In this document: in pieces, positions 47,083 to 56,068 of the stretch
Layout of the letters: each line of letters starts with the position of its first letter
How positions within the stretch are numbered: the stretch's first letter is position 1
Assembly (NCBI RefSeq): GCF_002209485.1
Contig: NZ_NJIX01000006.1
Location: 1-64,000, forward strand
Length of the DNA: 64,000 bases
DNA from: Achromobacter sp. HZ34
GTDB lineage: Bacteria > Pseudomonadota > Gammaproteobacteria > Burkholderiales > Burkholderiaceae_B
Reading direction: 5' to 3'
Position numbers and translations under genes: made by a program
The notes under the pieces: generated by a model
Told to the model about the DNA's origin: nothing
The model's input: the letters and a program-made list of their open reading frames with translations, nothing else
Databases searched by the model: none

Positions 47083-49419
47083 ATGTCCTCGTTGTTTTCA
47101 TACCAGCCCCTGATTTCCGCCGAACCGGCCCTGGATGCGCGCGGCCTTCCCTATAGCGAGCGCTATGGCGACGTCTATCACTCCCCGCACGGGCCGTGGG
47201 GGCAGATCGACTATGTTTTCCTGCGCGGCAACGGCCTGCCTGGGCGCTGGCGGGGGCGGCAGGCTTTTACGGTCTGCGAGACCGGCTTCGGCCTGGGGCT
47301 GAATTTTCTTGGCTTGTGGCGGGCCTGGCGCGCGGATCCGGCGCGCTCGCGGCGTTTGCACATGGTGTCTTTCGAAGCGCATCCCTGGCGGCACGAGGAT
47401 CTGGCGCGGCAACTGGGCGAGCTGGCGGGCGGGGAGGACGTGCGGCCCTTGGCCGAAGCGCTGTTGCAGCAATGGCCGCCGCTGTTGCCGGGGGTGCATC
47501 GGCTGGAGTTCGAGCAGGGGGCGGTGACGTTGACGCTGGTATTCGGCGATGCGGCCGCCTGCGTGCCGCGGGTGCGTTTCGGCGCGGATGCATTCTTTCT
47601 CGATGGCTTCAAGCCGAAGCGTAACCCGGCCATGTGGACGCCCGAGTTGATCCAGGCGCTGGCGGCGCACGCGGCGCCTGGCGCGACCCTGGCCACCTGG
47701 TGCAGCGCGGGCGCGGTACGCCGATCCTTGCGGGACGCGGGTTTCGACGTCGAACGGGAGGACGGGTTCGGTACCAAGACGCATATGGTGGCCGGGCGGT
47801 GGGCAGGGGTGGCCGCGCCCGGCACGGACGCAGATGCCGGTGCTGGCGTATCCCTGGCCGAAACGCTGAGCGAGCGGGTACGTGAGGGTTACGTCCTGGT
47901 GGTTGGAGCGGGCCTCGCGGGCGCCGGCGTGGCGCACGCCCTGGCCTTGCGCGGTGTTGCCGTCATGGTGGTGGATGCCCCGCCGGCATCTGGGCCTGAG
48001 CTCGGACCTCGACCCGGATTTTCAGTTGAGTCTGGAGACGCCACGGCCGGTCAGGCAGCCACGACGCCGCATGGCGGCCATCTGGCGGCGGCGCTCACGC
48101 CCTTGGTCTCGCGTGATGACAACGTGCGCGCGCGGCTGTCGCGCGCGGGCAGCCAGCGCGCTTTGGCCCGCTGGCTCGGGCTGCCCGGCCCGGCCGCGCC
48201 CGTGCGTTGCGGCACGCTGCAATTGACGCGCGACCGTAGCCGCGGCGCCAAGGCCGGCACGGCCGTTGCCGCAACCACGACCGCGACCACGACCGCGACC
48301 GCGACCGCGACCGCGACCGCGACCGCGACTGCGACGGCGAGCGCTGCGGCGGGCCGTGGCGCCGCTGCGGAAAAGGCGCAGACTGCGGTTGGCGACAAGG
48401 ATCTGGATGCGGCGAACGAGAGCATGTTGGCAACGTTGGCTTTCCCGGCGGAGTGGGTGCGCGCCGTGGATGCGGAGGAAGCAGCGGGACTCGCCGGCGT
48501 GCCGGTATCGCGTGGCGGCTTGTACTTTGGCGATGGCCTGCTGGTCCAGCCCCAGCCCCTGATCGACGCCTTGCTCGCGACGCCCGGCATCACGCGCCGG
48601 ACCGCAAGCGTACTGCGGCTGGAAGCGGCAGCGGAAGGCTGGGTTGCCGAAATCGAGGCCGAGGGCGAAGCCGGTGGCGAATCGCGCCCGGGAGAGGCTG
48701 CGGTAGCGGGTCTGGTCGGGGCTCAGGGCGGCAAAACAGGCAGGTTGCCGCCGGCTGCCGCCGTGGTGCTGGCCAATGCGGCCGGGACGCCTGCCGTGCT
48801 GGCGGCCAGCGGGCTGCTGGCGCGCCTGCCCCGCGTGGCCCAGATGCACGCCCTGGCGGGCGAAGTCACGCGGGTCGACGCCGAACTGCTGGACGGCGGC
48901 CCACGCTGCATCATCGGCGGCGAGGGCTATCTTCTGCCCGCGGTCGACGGCGGATGCGTCGCGGGCAGCACTTATGTGCACGGCGCGAGTTCCGCCCAAA
49001 TCAGTGCGGCGGGCCAGGGCGTATGCCTGGACAAGGCCGCCGGCCTGCTAAGCGGCCCGCCCGCTGCCGCGCTGACGCACCTGGCTCGGCAACTCGCCGG
49101 CGCCTCCGCCGGCCAAGCGAGTGGTGGCCCGGCGCCGGGGAATTCAGCGCCAGGGGATCCAGCGCAAGGGAATCCTTCAAATGGCGCCGCAGCCGTGCCA
49201 ACCCACCTCCCAGGCTGGGCCGGCTGGCGGGCAGTCTTGCCCGGGCGCCTGCCGGCCATCGGCCCCGTCCCGGAGGCCCCCGGTCTGCTCCTGGCCACCG
49301 GTTACGCCTCTCGCGGCCTCAGTTGGAGTGCCCTCGCAGGGGATATCATTGCGGCGATTTTGTGCGGCGAACCGCTACCGTTGGAGGACGACCTTCTGGC
49401 GGAGATCACGCCGCGCTGA
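47083..49419 (+). CDS. mnmC: Bifunctional tRNA modification enzyme MnmC
   Basis: MnmC finishes 5-methylaminomethyl-2-thiouridine at the wobble base of some tRNAs: a C-terminal FAD domain removes the carboxymethyl group and an N-terminal domain methylates. The N-terminal part shows [30 protein letters not shown] (SAM site) and [17 protein letters not shown]. The FAD Rossmann motif [19 protein letters not shown] and [15 protein letters not shown] follow. At 778 residues it is longer than E. coli MnmC (668), through inserts including a Thr-Ala repeat at codons 397-418 from a hexanucleotide array. An ATG at 47050 is an alternative start. Confidence 0.92.
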   Translation: MSSLFSYQPLISAEPALDARGLPYSERYGDVYHSPHGPWGQIDYVFLRGNGLPGRWRGRQAFTVCETGFGLGLNFLGLWRAWRADPARSRRLHMVSFEAHPWRHEDLARQLGELAGGEDVRPLAEALLQQWPPLLPGVHRLEFEQGAVTLTLVFGDAAACVPRVRFGADAFFLDGFKPKRNPAMWTPELIQALAAHAAPGATLATWCSAGAVRRSLRDAGFDVEREDGFGTKTHMVAGRWAGVAAPGTDADAGAGVSLAETLSERVREGYVLVVGAGLAGAGVAHALALRGVAVMVVDAPPASGPELGPRPGFSVESGDATAGQAATTPHGGHLAAALTPLVSRDDNVRARLSRAGSQRALARWLGLPGPAAPVRCGTLQLTRDRSRGAKAGTAVAATTTATTTATATATATATATATASAAAGRGAAAEKAQTAVGDKDLDAANESMLATLAFPAEWVRAVDAEEAAGLAGVPVSRGGLYFGDGLLVQPQPLIDALLATPGITRRTASVLRLEAAAEGWVAEIEAEGEAGGESRPGEAAVAGLVGAQGGKTGRLPPAAAVVLANAAGTPAVLAASGLLARLPRVAQMHALAGEVTRVDAELLDGGPRCIIGGEGYLLPAVDGGCVAGSTYVHGASSAQISAAGQGVCLDKAAGLLSGPPAAALTHLARQLAGASAGQASGGPAPGNSAPGDPAQGNPSNGAAAVPTHLPGWAGWRAVLPGRLPAIGPVPEAPGLLLATGYASRGLSWSALAGDIIAAILCGEPLPLEDDLLAEITPR
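48271..48336 (+). repeat. Hexanucleotide array (GCGACC-type) inside mnmC
   Basis: Eleven in-frame hexamers, mainly GCGACC with ACGACC, GCAACC, GCGACT and GCGACG variants, encode alternating Ala-Thr and Thr-Thr pairs. Five consecutive copies at 48295-48324 are identical. Changes in copy number would alter length without breaking the frame. Confidence 0.9.
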
Positions 49420-49685
49420 TCTTTTGAATTTTGCCGGTTATCAAAAAATACGCGTAATTGGGGCAATTTTGCCGTCAGTTGAGCGTTCTTCTCATTCCGT
49501 CACGGCACCGCCGGGCGGTGTAATCCACGCAAAATGAGTGCTCGCTTCGCCGCCTGGGCGCATACTTACGCGCGCCTGTCGGGCCCCTCATACGGCCCCA
49601 AAAAGTGAGACGAGTTTATTTCAGCGGATAAATCCGTCAAAATAGCGCCTTTTGATGCTTTTTTGGCTTCAGCGGGGGATGCTCT

Positions 49686-51929
49686 GTGCCGTCTAAGTAC
49701 GACTTTGCCCACACTAACCAACTCGAGACGGTCGAGTTGCTGACTGCCCGCCCCAGCCGTATCGATTTCGACGCGGGCGACGGTCTGCGCCTGGTGGTTG
49801 AGGCGCATGCGCCTAATGTATTTCGCCTGCGATTCGGTTTAGCGCATCAGTTTGCGGACGACAAACTGACGCCGCGTGCGCGCGCGGTCGCCGAGATGTT
49901 GCTGGCGCGCCAGGAGGCCGTCGGCGAGGCCACCGTGGCCCCCTTGGGGGCCAGCGATGGTGACGGTCCTGGCACCGGTTGGCGTATCACCCAGGGCGAC
50001 TCGGCCCTGGAAGTGCGTAACGATCCACTCAGCGTCGCGCTGTTCAAGGGCGAACAATGCGTCCTGGAATCGGCGCTGAATGAACATACGCCTGGTTTTG
50101 GCTTCAATGCCCTGGACGACGCCAACGAGGCGGTCTGGACCGCCGGCTTCGCGCTGAACGCGCAGGACCGTATCTACGGCCTGGGCGAGACGCCGGGCGA
50201 CCTGGACCGGCGCGGCGAAGACGTCGTCTCCGACGATCCTGAACACCGTGCCCTGCCTCTGGCGTGGAGCCCGGCGGGTTGGGGTGTCTACGTGAACACC
50301 ATCCGGCGCGTGCAGCACGCACCGGGCGTGGCGCCGGCCGACGATGCGTACATCGTCACGGTCGATGACACGGTGCTGGACCTGTTCCTGTTCGCCGGCG
50401 AGCCGGCCGAGGTGCTCAATCAATACACCGCGCTCACGGGCCGCGCCGGGCAACCGGTGCTGTGGGCGATGGGCGTATGGCTGCGCCAGGCCGAAGGCGA
50501 GATGCCGACGCAGACCGCCGCCCTGATCGAGCGCCTGCGCGAACAGCAACTGCCGCTGGACGCGGTGGCGCTGGCACAGCCGGCCGCCTGGTCGTTCCAG
50601 GCCGACAAGCCGCTGCTCGAATGGGACGCCGCGCGCTTCCCCGATGCCAAGCAGATGCTGGCCCTGTTCCACAAGCACAACGTGCATGTGTGCGCCGCCG
50701 GCTTCCCCGGTGTCGTCTTGCACACGCCGTTGTTCGAGGAACTGGAGGATCGCGGCTGGCTGTTGCTCAAGGACGAGGGCGGCGCCCAGGTCTTCGACGG
50801 TACGCCGGCATCGGGCGGCAAGCCTTTCGGCCTGCTGGACCTGACCCATCGCGACGTGTATTCGCTTTGGGTCGAACGCCATCGCCAACTGATCGACGAC
50901 GGCCTGGACGCGCCCGCGGGCGATGCCCAGCCGGCTATCCCCGATACCGTCACCGCGCGCGGTGGCGAATCGGGCCCGGCCTTGCGCACTATCTATCCCC
51001 TGCTGGCCCGCCGTGCCCTGTATGACGCCGTGGCCGGCCTCAAGGTGCCGCCCGAAGGCGTCGCGCCGGGTGCCGACCTGTTCCCGGGCGCCCAGCGCCT
51101 GCCGTGGCAGACCGGCCCTGTGGTCAGCAATGACTGGGACGGCCTGCAGCACAGCCTGCGTACCGCCTTGTCGGTGGGCGCCAGCGGTATCCCTGTGCAG
51201 ATGCACAACCTGGGTTGCGCCACCGCACCCCAGGACGGCATGACGCCGGAACTGTATCTGCGTTGGCTGACCTTCGGCGTCTTTTCCGCCAACTTCTGTT
51301 TCGAAGGCGTGGATCGCCTGCTGCCGTGGGCTTTCGGCGAGGAAACGCTGGCGCATGCCCGGACCTGGCTGCAGTGGCGCTATCGCCTGGTGCCTTACGT
51401 CCTGGGCGCCATCGAAGACGCCGCCCGCACCGGCCTGCCGGTGCAGCGCTCGATGGCGATGTCCTTCCCCAACGACCCGCAAGCCCACGACTGGGACTTG
51501 CAATACCTGTTGGGGCCGGCCTTGCTGGTCGCGCCCATCGTGCAACCGGGCCAGAGCGTGCAGGTTTATCTGCCCAAGGGCGACGCCTGGTGGGATCTGA
51601 ATACGGGCCACCGTTACGAAGGCGGAAGCGTCTGGAATATCGAGTGCGGCCTGGGCCAGTATCCGGTGTTCGGGCGCGAAGGCCACATGCTTTGCCTGGG
51701 ACCGGCCGCCCAGCATACGGGTGAATTCAATTCCGCCCGTATCCTGGACGAAGTCTGGATGTTCGGCATGCCGGTGCATAACCCTGTGGTCATGCGCAAC
51801 AAGATCCGTGTCATGCAGATGCAGGGCTCCAGTTACATCAAGGGCCTGGAAGGCTTGCGCATCCTGCCGTCCGAGGGCCTGGAGGTCAAACGCCGCGGCG
51901 CCGAAGTGCGTATTTCACGCGCGCGCTGA
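49686..51929 (+). CDS. GH31-like protein with an apparently missing catalytic nucleophile
   Basis: The 747-residue protein follows the glycoside hydrolase family 31 layout: an N-terminal beta domain with IYGLGE near residue 159, a TIM barrel (PVLWAMGVWLRQ onward) and C-terminal beta domains (LGPALLVAPI). The barrel position expected to hold the nucleophile (W-x-D-M-x-E type) reads GLDAPAGDAQ at 406-415, with no clear Asp match. The likely acid/base Asp is kept in VVSNDWDGLQ (Asp483), followed by LSVGASGIPVQMHNLGC. It may be inactive or use altered chemistry. It starts with GTG after AGCGGGGGA and ends at a terminator. The family is fairly sure; alpha-glucosidase activity is doubtful. Confidence 0.8.
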   Translation: MPSKYDFAHTNQLETVELLTARPSRIDFDAGDGLRLVVEAHAPNVFRLRFGLAHQFADDKLTPRARAVAEMLLARQEAVGEATVAPLGASDGDGPGTGWRITQGDSALEVRNDPLSVALFKGEQCVLESALNEHTPGFGFNALDDANEAVWTAGFALNAQDRIYGLGETPGDLDRRGEDVVSDDPEHRALPLAWSPAGWGVYVNTIRRVQHAPGVAPADDAYIVTVDDTVLDLFLFAGEPAEVLNQYTALTGRAGQPVLWAMGVWLRQAEGEMPTQTAALIERLREQQLPLDAVALAQPAAWSFQADKPLLEWDAARFPDAKQMLALFHKHNVHVCAAGFPGVVLHTPLFEELEDRGWLLLKDEGGAQVFDGTPASGGKPFGLLDLTHRDVYSLWVERHRQLIDDGLDAPAGDAQPAIPDTVTARGGESGPALRTIYPLLARRALYDAVAGLKVPPEGVAPGADLFPGAQRLPWQTGPVVSNDWDGLQHSLRTALSVGASGIPVQMHNLGCATAPQDGMTPELYLRWLTFGVFSANFCFEGVDRLLPWAFGEETLAHARTWLQWRYRLVPYVLGAIEDAARTGLPVQRSMAMSFPNDPQAHDWDLQYLLGPALLVAPIVQPGQSVQVYLPKGDAWWDLNTGHRYEGGSVWNIECGLGQYPVFGREGHMLCLGPAAQHTGEFNSARILDEVWMFGMPVHNPVVMRNKIRVMQMQGSSYIKGLEGLRILPSEGLEVKRRGAEVRISRAR

Positions 51930-51945
51930 CGTTTTTCCCATGCCG

Positions 51946-51984
51946 CGCCATGGTTCCTTCCCCGGAAGGACCATGGCGTTTTTG
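51946..51984 (+). terminator. Terminator after the GH31-like gene
   Basis: A stem of about 15 bp pairs 51946-51961 with 51964-51978, with one bulged T, and is followed by TTTTT. It separates the GH31-like gene from metN. Confidence 0.85.
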
Positions 51985-52074
51985 TTTCGCTTCGAGCCTT
52001 TATAATCAAAAGTTATAAAAAACGGAAGAAACTGTCGTTCTAATAAGAATGGCCATCGTTCAGAATGTCGCGCC

Positions 52075-53163
52075 ATGATCCATATCCAGAATCTCCATAA
52101 AACCTATGCCACGCCGCACGGCCGTTTCGAGGCCTTGCGCGGCATCAACCTGGACATCGCCCAGGGCGAGGTGTTTGGAATCATCGGCCCCAGCGGGGCC
52201 GGCAAGAGCACGCTGGTCCAGTGCATCAATTTGCTGGAACGCCCGGACGAAGGCACGATCGCCATCGGCGACCAGGCGCTGACCGGCTTGTCCGAAGTGC
52301 AGTTGCGCCAGCAGCGGCGCCGCATCGGCATGGTGTTCCAGGGCTTCAATCTGCTGGCGCGCCGCACCGTGTATGGCAACGTCGCCTTGCCGCTGGAAAT
52401 CGCGGGCATCGCCAAGGCCGAGATTCCGGCGCGCGTCGAGCACCTGCTGGCGCTGGTCGGGCTGGAACATCTGCGCGACCGCTATCCCAGCCAGATCAGC
52501 GGCGGCCAGAAGCAGCGGGTGGGCATCGCCCGCGCCCTGGCCAATGCGCCCGACGTGCTGCTGAGCGACGAAGCCACGTCGGCGCTGGATCCGGAAACCA
52601 CGCATAACATCCTGGCCCTGTTGCGCGACATCAATCGCAAGACCGGCGTCACGGTGGTCATGATCACCCATCAGATGGAAGTGGTGCGCGAGGTCTGCGA
52701 CCGCGTGGCGGTGCTGGCGCAAGGGCAGATCGTCGAAATGGGGCGCACGCTGGACGTCTTCGCCGCGCCGCGCCACGAAGTGACGCGCGCCATGGTGTCG
52801 GCGGCGACGGCGGCCGACCTCAGCGACGCCAGCATGCAGGCGGTGCGCCAGCGCATGAAGGACGCGGTGGCGCGCCGGCCGGAAGCGCCGATGCAACTGC
52901 TGCGCCTGTCCGTGGGCGGTGGCGCCGATGGCGCCGCTGAGCTGCTGCAACTGGCGCGGCAGTTCGACCTCGACCTGAACATCGTGCAGGCCCGCGTCGA
53001 TGACGTCCAGGGCGTTGCCGTCGGCACGCTGTTCGTGCTCGCGCAAGGCCTGCCGGCCGCCCTGAAGCAAACCACGGCCGCCCTGGCAGCCCGTGACATT
53101 ACCGTATTGGAAATTGCCCATGAGCCCGCAACTGATCGATCTTCTGCTTTCCTCGCTGCTTGA
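52075..53163 (+). CDS. metN: Methionine import ATP-binding protein MetN
   Basis: MetN is the ATPase of the MetNIQ ABC importer for methionine. The 362 residues contain Walker A GPSGAGKSTL, signature SGGQKQRVGIARAL, Walker B DVLLSDEATSALD and the switch His in MITHQMEVV. A C-terminal NIL domain (about residues 265-350) is the site where methionine binds to inhibit transport in the E. coli homologue. A -10-like TATAAT lies at 52001-52006 upstream. No SAM riboswitch was recognised. It overlaps metI by 44 bases. Confidence 0.95.
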   Translation: MIHIQNLHKTYATPHGRFEALRGINLDIAQGEVFGIIGPSGAGKSTLVQCINLLERPDEGTIAIGDQALTGLSEVQLRQQRRRIGMVFQGFNLLARRTVYGNVALPLEIAGIAKAEIPARVEHLLALVGLEHLRDRYPSQISGGQKQRVGIARALANAPDVLLSDEATSALDPETTHNILALLRDINRKTGVTVVMITHQMEVVREVCDRVAVLAQGQIVEMGRTLDVFAAPRHEVTRAMVSAATAADLSDASMQAVRQRMKDAVARRPEAPMQLLRLSVGGGADGAAELLQLARQFDLDLNIVQARVDDVQGVAVGTLFVLAQGLPAALKQTTAALAARDITVLEIAHEPATDRSSAFLAA

Positions 53164-53773
53164 GACCCTGTTGATGGTGGGCGTCTCCAGCGGCGTCGCG
53201 GTGCTGCTGGGCGTGCCCCTGGGCGTGGCGCTGATCGTCACCGGCCGCGACGCCATGCTGCAGAACCTGCCGGTCAATCGCGTGCTGGCGGTCGTCATCA
53301 ATGCCACGCGGTCGGTGCCCTTCGTCATCCTCATGGTGGCGATCATTCCGTTCACGCGCTGGATCGCGCAGACGTCCATCGGTACCGCCGCGGCCATCGT
53401 GCCCCTGACGGTTGCCGCCATTCCCTTCATGGCGCGCATTGCCGAGAACGCCATGCGCGAGGTGGATCCCGGCCTGATCACGGCGGCGCGCGCCATGGGC
53501 GCCTCGCCCCTGCAAATCATACTCAAGGTGCTGCTGCCCGAGGCCTTGCCGGGCCTGGTCGCGGCCACCATCGTCACCGTGGTCAGCCTGATCGGCTATT
53601 CCGCCATGGCTGGCGCCATCGGCGGTGGCGGTCTGGGCGACATGGGCATCCGCTACGGCTACCAGCGCTTCCTGCCGGAAGTCATGCTGGCCGTCGTGGT
53701 GGTGCTGGTGCTGCTGGTGCAGGTGATCCAGAGCTTCGGCGACTGGCTGGTGCGACGGATGTCGCATCGCTGA
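53120..53773 (+). CDS. metI: Methionine import permease MetI
   Basis: The 217-residue permease has five or six transmembrane helices and the ABC coupling helix around ITAARAMGASPLQIILKVLLPEALPG (read in two blocks). The N-terminal LLLSSLLETLLMVGVSS and the IGYSAMAGAIGGGGLGDMGIRYGYQRF block are typical of MetI. The start is the ATG at 53120 (MSPQLIDLL), inside the end of metN. It forms an operon with metN and metQ. Confidence 0.95.
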   Translation: MSPQLIDLLLSSLLETLLMVGVSSGVAVLLGVPLGVALIVTGRDAMLQNLPVNRVLAVVINATRSVPFVILMVAIIPFTRWIAQTSIGTAAAIVPLTVAAIPFMARIAENAMREVDPGLITAARAMGASPLQIILKVLLPEALPGLVAATIVTVVSLIGYSAMAGAIGGGGLGDMGIRYGYQRFLPEVMLAVVVVLVLLVQVIQSFGDWLVRRMSHR

Positions 53774-53919
53774 TGCGCGGGGACGGTCGACGCCGGGAAC
53801 GCCCTTGCGTCAGGCCACAACAAGCCCCGAATTTTCCAGGAAACCGCCCGTGATCCGGGACTGACGGTTGCCATTTTTTTATATCCACTCGAGCCGATCC
53901 GGCCACAGGAATAGTGCAA

Positions 53920-54717
53920 ATGAAATCGACCCTTCTCAAAGTGCTGGCCACGCTCGCCCTGGGCGCCAGCTTCGTGTTGCCGGCCGCGCAGGCCCAGGAC
54001 AAGCCGCTGAAGATCGGCGTCACCGCCGGCCCGCACGCGGAGATCTTCGAAGTGGTCAAGCAGGAGGCCGCCAAGCAAGGCCTGAATCTGCAGATCATCG
54101 AGTTCTCGGACTACGTGCAGCCCAACGTCGCGCTGGCGGCGGGCGACCTGGATGCCAACAGCTACCAGCACCAGCCGTATCTGGACAACGCCAATGCCGA
54201 CCGCGGCTACAAGCTGGTGAGCATTGCCAAGACCGTGATCTTCCCGATGGGCGTGTACAGCAAGAAGGTCAAGAGCCTGGCCGACCTGAAGGAAGGCGCC
54301 CGCGTCGGTTTGCCCAACGATCCCACCAACGGCGGCCGTGCCCTGTTGCTGCTGCAGACCCAGGGCCTGATCAAGGTCGATCCCAAGGTCGGCCTGAAGG
54401 CCACCCCGCTGGACGTGGTGGAAAATCCCAAGAAGATCCGCTTCATCGAGCTGGACGCCGCCCAACTGCCCCGTTCGCTGGATGACACCGACGCGTCGGT
54501 GATCAACACCAATTTCGCCATGCAGGCTGGCCTGAACCCCAAGACCGACTCCATCGCCCAGGAAGCGGGCGATTCGCCCTACGCCAACGTGCTGGCGGTG
54601 CGTGAAAAGGACAAGGCTCGCCCCGAGTTCGCCAAGCTGGTTGCCGCTTACCACTCCCAGGCCGTGAAGGACTTCATTGCCAAGAAATACAAGGATGCGG
54701 TGGTCACTGCCTGGTAA
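53920..54717 (+). CDS. metQ: Methionine-binding protein MetQ
   Basis: The 265-residue periplasmic binding protein of MetNIQ carries KIGVTAGPHAEIFEVVK, FSDYVQPNVALAAGDLDAN, YQHQPYLD and VGLPNDPTNGGRALLLL. These are typical of the NlpA/MetQ family. The signal peptide ends in LPAAQAQDK and has no lipobox Cys, unlike the lipoprotein MetQ of enterics, so it should be soluble in the periplasm. Start at 53920: AGGA lies 9 bases upstream. It follows metI after 146 bases. Confidence 0.94.
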   Translation: MKSTLLKVLATLALGASFVLPAAQAQDKPLKIGVTAGPHAEIFEVVKQEAAKQGLNLQIIEFSDYVQPNVALAAGDLDANSYQHQPYLDNANADRGYKLVSIAKTVIFPMGVYSKKVKSLADLKEGARVGLPNDPTNGGRALLLLQTQGLIKVDPKVGLKATPLDVVENPKKIRFIELDAAQLPRSLDDTDASVINTNFAMQAGLNPKTDSIAQEAGDSPYANVLAVREKDKARPEFAKLVAAYHSQAVKDFIAKKYKDAVVTAW

Positions 54718-54723
54718 GGTGTC

Positions 54724-54753
54724 TTGACAGGCAGGCCGATCTTGGCCCATAAT
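54724..54753 (+). promoter_or_regulatory. Strong promoter for tRNA-Lys
   Basis: TTGACA (54724-54729), a perfect -35, and CATAAT (54748-54753) are 18 bases apart. They lie directly after the metQ stop and about 80 bases before the tRNA. Confidence 0.75.
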
Positions 54754-54833
54754 CATGGGCTTCGGTCGAGTCGGCAGCTCAGCATGTTCGAGCAGCAGGC
54801 TTTTCCTGGCTTTCGGGCAATGTTTCGAGGGCG

Positions 54834-54910
54834 GGGGTGGTAACTCAGCCGGTTAGAGTATCTGACTTTTAATCAGAGAGTCGTGGGTTCGAGTCCCACC
54901 CACCCCACCA
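54834..54910 (+). tRNA. tRNA-Lys (UUU)
   Basis: The 77-nt cloverleaf is complete. The acceptor stem pairs GGGGTGG (54834-54840) with CCACCCC (54900-54906). The D stem is ACTC/GAGT. The anticodon loop CTTTTAA gives anticodon TTT. The T arm is GTGGG-TTCGAGT-CCCAC, and CCA is encoded at 54908-54910. It has its own promoter and terminator. Lys(UUU) tRNA is one of the substrates that MnmC, encoded upstream, modifies at the wobble base in bacteria. Confidence 0.98.
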
Positions 54911-54946
54911 TAAATCCTCGCAGCATTGAATCGATAAGCCGCATTC

Positions 54947-54977
54947 AAGCCTCCCCATTCCATGTGGAGGCTTTTTT
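54947..54977 (+). terminator. Terminator of tRNA-Lys
   Basis: AAGCCTCC (54947-54954) and GGAGGCTT (54966-54973) form an 8-bp stem followed by six T. The A-rich left side is short, so it probably works mainly for the plus strand. Confidence 0.85.
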
Positions 54978-54989
54978 GTGCCTGCTCGC

Positions 54990-55961
54990 TCAGGGTTGGA
55001 TATCCGCCTTCTTCGCGATATCCGTCCACTTGCCGATTTCGCCCGCGATGAAAGCGGGGAAGGGGCGCCCCGCGGTATCGACTTCGGCGCCCTGCCGGGC
55101 GAAGAACGCCTGGGTGTCGGCTTGCGCCAGTATCGCGTCCAGCTCGGTGCGCAGCTTCTGCTGTATCGGCGCCGGGACATTGGCCGGCATCGTCAGGCCG
55201 AACCAGCTGACCGCGTCGTAGCCCGCAACGCCCGCCTCGGCCACCGTCGGTACCTGCGGCAGCAAGGGCGCGCGATGCGCCGAGGTGACCGCCAGCGCCC
55301 GCAACTGGCCGGACTGCAGGTAGGGCAAGGCAGCGGGCAGCGCGGGGATGCTCAACTGGACCTGCCCGGAGATCGTATCCATTACCGCCGGTGCCGCGCC
55401 CTTGTAAGGGACGTGCAGCATCGTGGTGCCCGACTTTTCCGCCAGGAGGGCGCCCGCCAGATGCAGCGGACTGCCGACGCCGCCCGAGCCATAGCTGACC
55501 TTGCCGGGATGGGCGCGCGCGGCGTCCAGCAGGTCCTTCAGCGTGTGCATGGCGCTCTTGGGATTGACGGCGACCACCGCCGGCGTCGTCACGATCAGGC
55601 GCAGATGCGTGAAGTCCTTCAAAGGGTCATAGGGCGTCTTCGTGCCGATTGCCGTCACCATGGAAAACGAGGTGTCGACGAGCATCATCGTGTAGCCGTC
55701 CGGCGCTGAGCGCGCGACGTAGGCCGCGCCGATGGCGCCGGATGCACCGGTACGGTTTTCCACGATGACGGATTGTCCCAGCCGTTCGGTCAGCTTCTGC
55801 GCCATGTAGCGCGCGGTCTGGTCGCTGGCGCCGCCGGGCGCGAACGGAACGATGATGCGCAGCGGATGGTCGGGGTAGCCGGCCGCCAGCACGGGCCAGG
55901 CGGTCATGGCCGCGGACAGGACCAGCAGCGCCTTGGCCAAGGCGCGAGGGATGGTAGGCAT
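54990..55961 (-). CDS. Bug-family (TctC-like) solute-binding protein
   Basis: The 323-residue periplasmic binding protein has a signal peptide ending near VLAAGYPDHP. Family blocks are LRIIVPFAPGGASDQTAR, VIVENRTGASGAIGA, SYGSGGVGSPLHLAG and LHVPYKGAAPAV. Bug proteins are greatly expanded in Bordetella and bind organic acids; some feed tripartite tricarboxylate transporters. No TctA/TctB permease genes are adjacent. It follows the enolase-superfamily gene on the same strand after 80 bases, which suggests that it binds the substrate or a relative of it. Confidence 0.92.
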   Translation of the reverse strand: MPTIPRALAKALLVLSAAMTAWPVLAAGYPDHPLRIIVPFAPGGASDQTARYMAQKLTERLGQSVIVENRTGASGAIGAAYVARSAPDGYTMMLVDTSFSMVTAIGTKTPYDPLKDFTHLRLIVTTPAVVAVNPKSAMHTLKDLLDAARAHPGKVSYGSGGVGSPLHLAGALLAEKSGTTMLHVPYKGAAPAVMDTISGQVQLSIPALPAALPYLQSGQLRALAVTSAHRAPLLPQVPTVAEAGVAGYDAVSWFGLTMPANVPAPIQQKLRTELDAILAQADTQAFFARQGAEVDTAGRPFPAFIAGEIGKWTDIAKKADIQP

Positions 55962-55996
55962 ATGCAGTCTCCTTGCTTTTGTTCTTATGTCGTTCG

Positions 55997-56068
55997 GATG
56001 CGGTGGCGTTTCACCGGATCACCGTCTTTGTTTTTCATCCTTCAGATGTGGTGGCGTTTCACCAGATC
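55997..56068. repeat. 24-bp direct repeat at the 3' end of the enolase-superfamily gene
   Basis: GATGCGGTGGCGTTTCACCG and the next four bases (55997-56020) recur at 56045-56068 with two changes, 48 bp away. The second copy encodes the last eight residues of the enzyme. The first copy lies just after its stop, in the gap before the Bug gene. Confidence 0.8.

Noticed and set aside
48271-48336. Phase-variation tract in mnmC
   Set aside because: The unit is six bases, so changes in copy number keep the reading frame; length variation is possible but not on/off switching.
49839-51779. Minus-strand open frame opposite the GH31-like gene
   Set aside because: It shows no motifs or start signal, and the plus strand has a coherent multi-domain protein.
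51985-52074. Possible SAM-type riboswitch upstream of metN
   Set aside because: The gap is only about 90 bases and AT-rich; none of the conserved SAM riboswitch stems or cores could be found.
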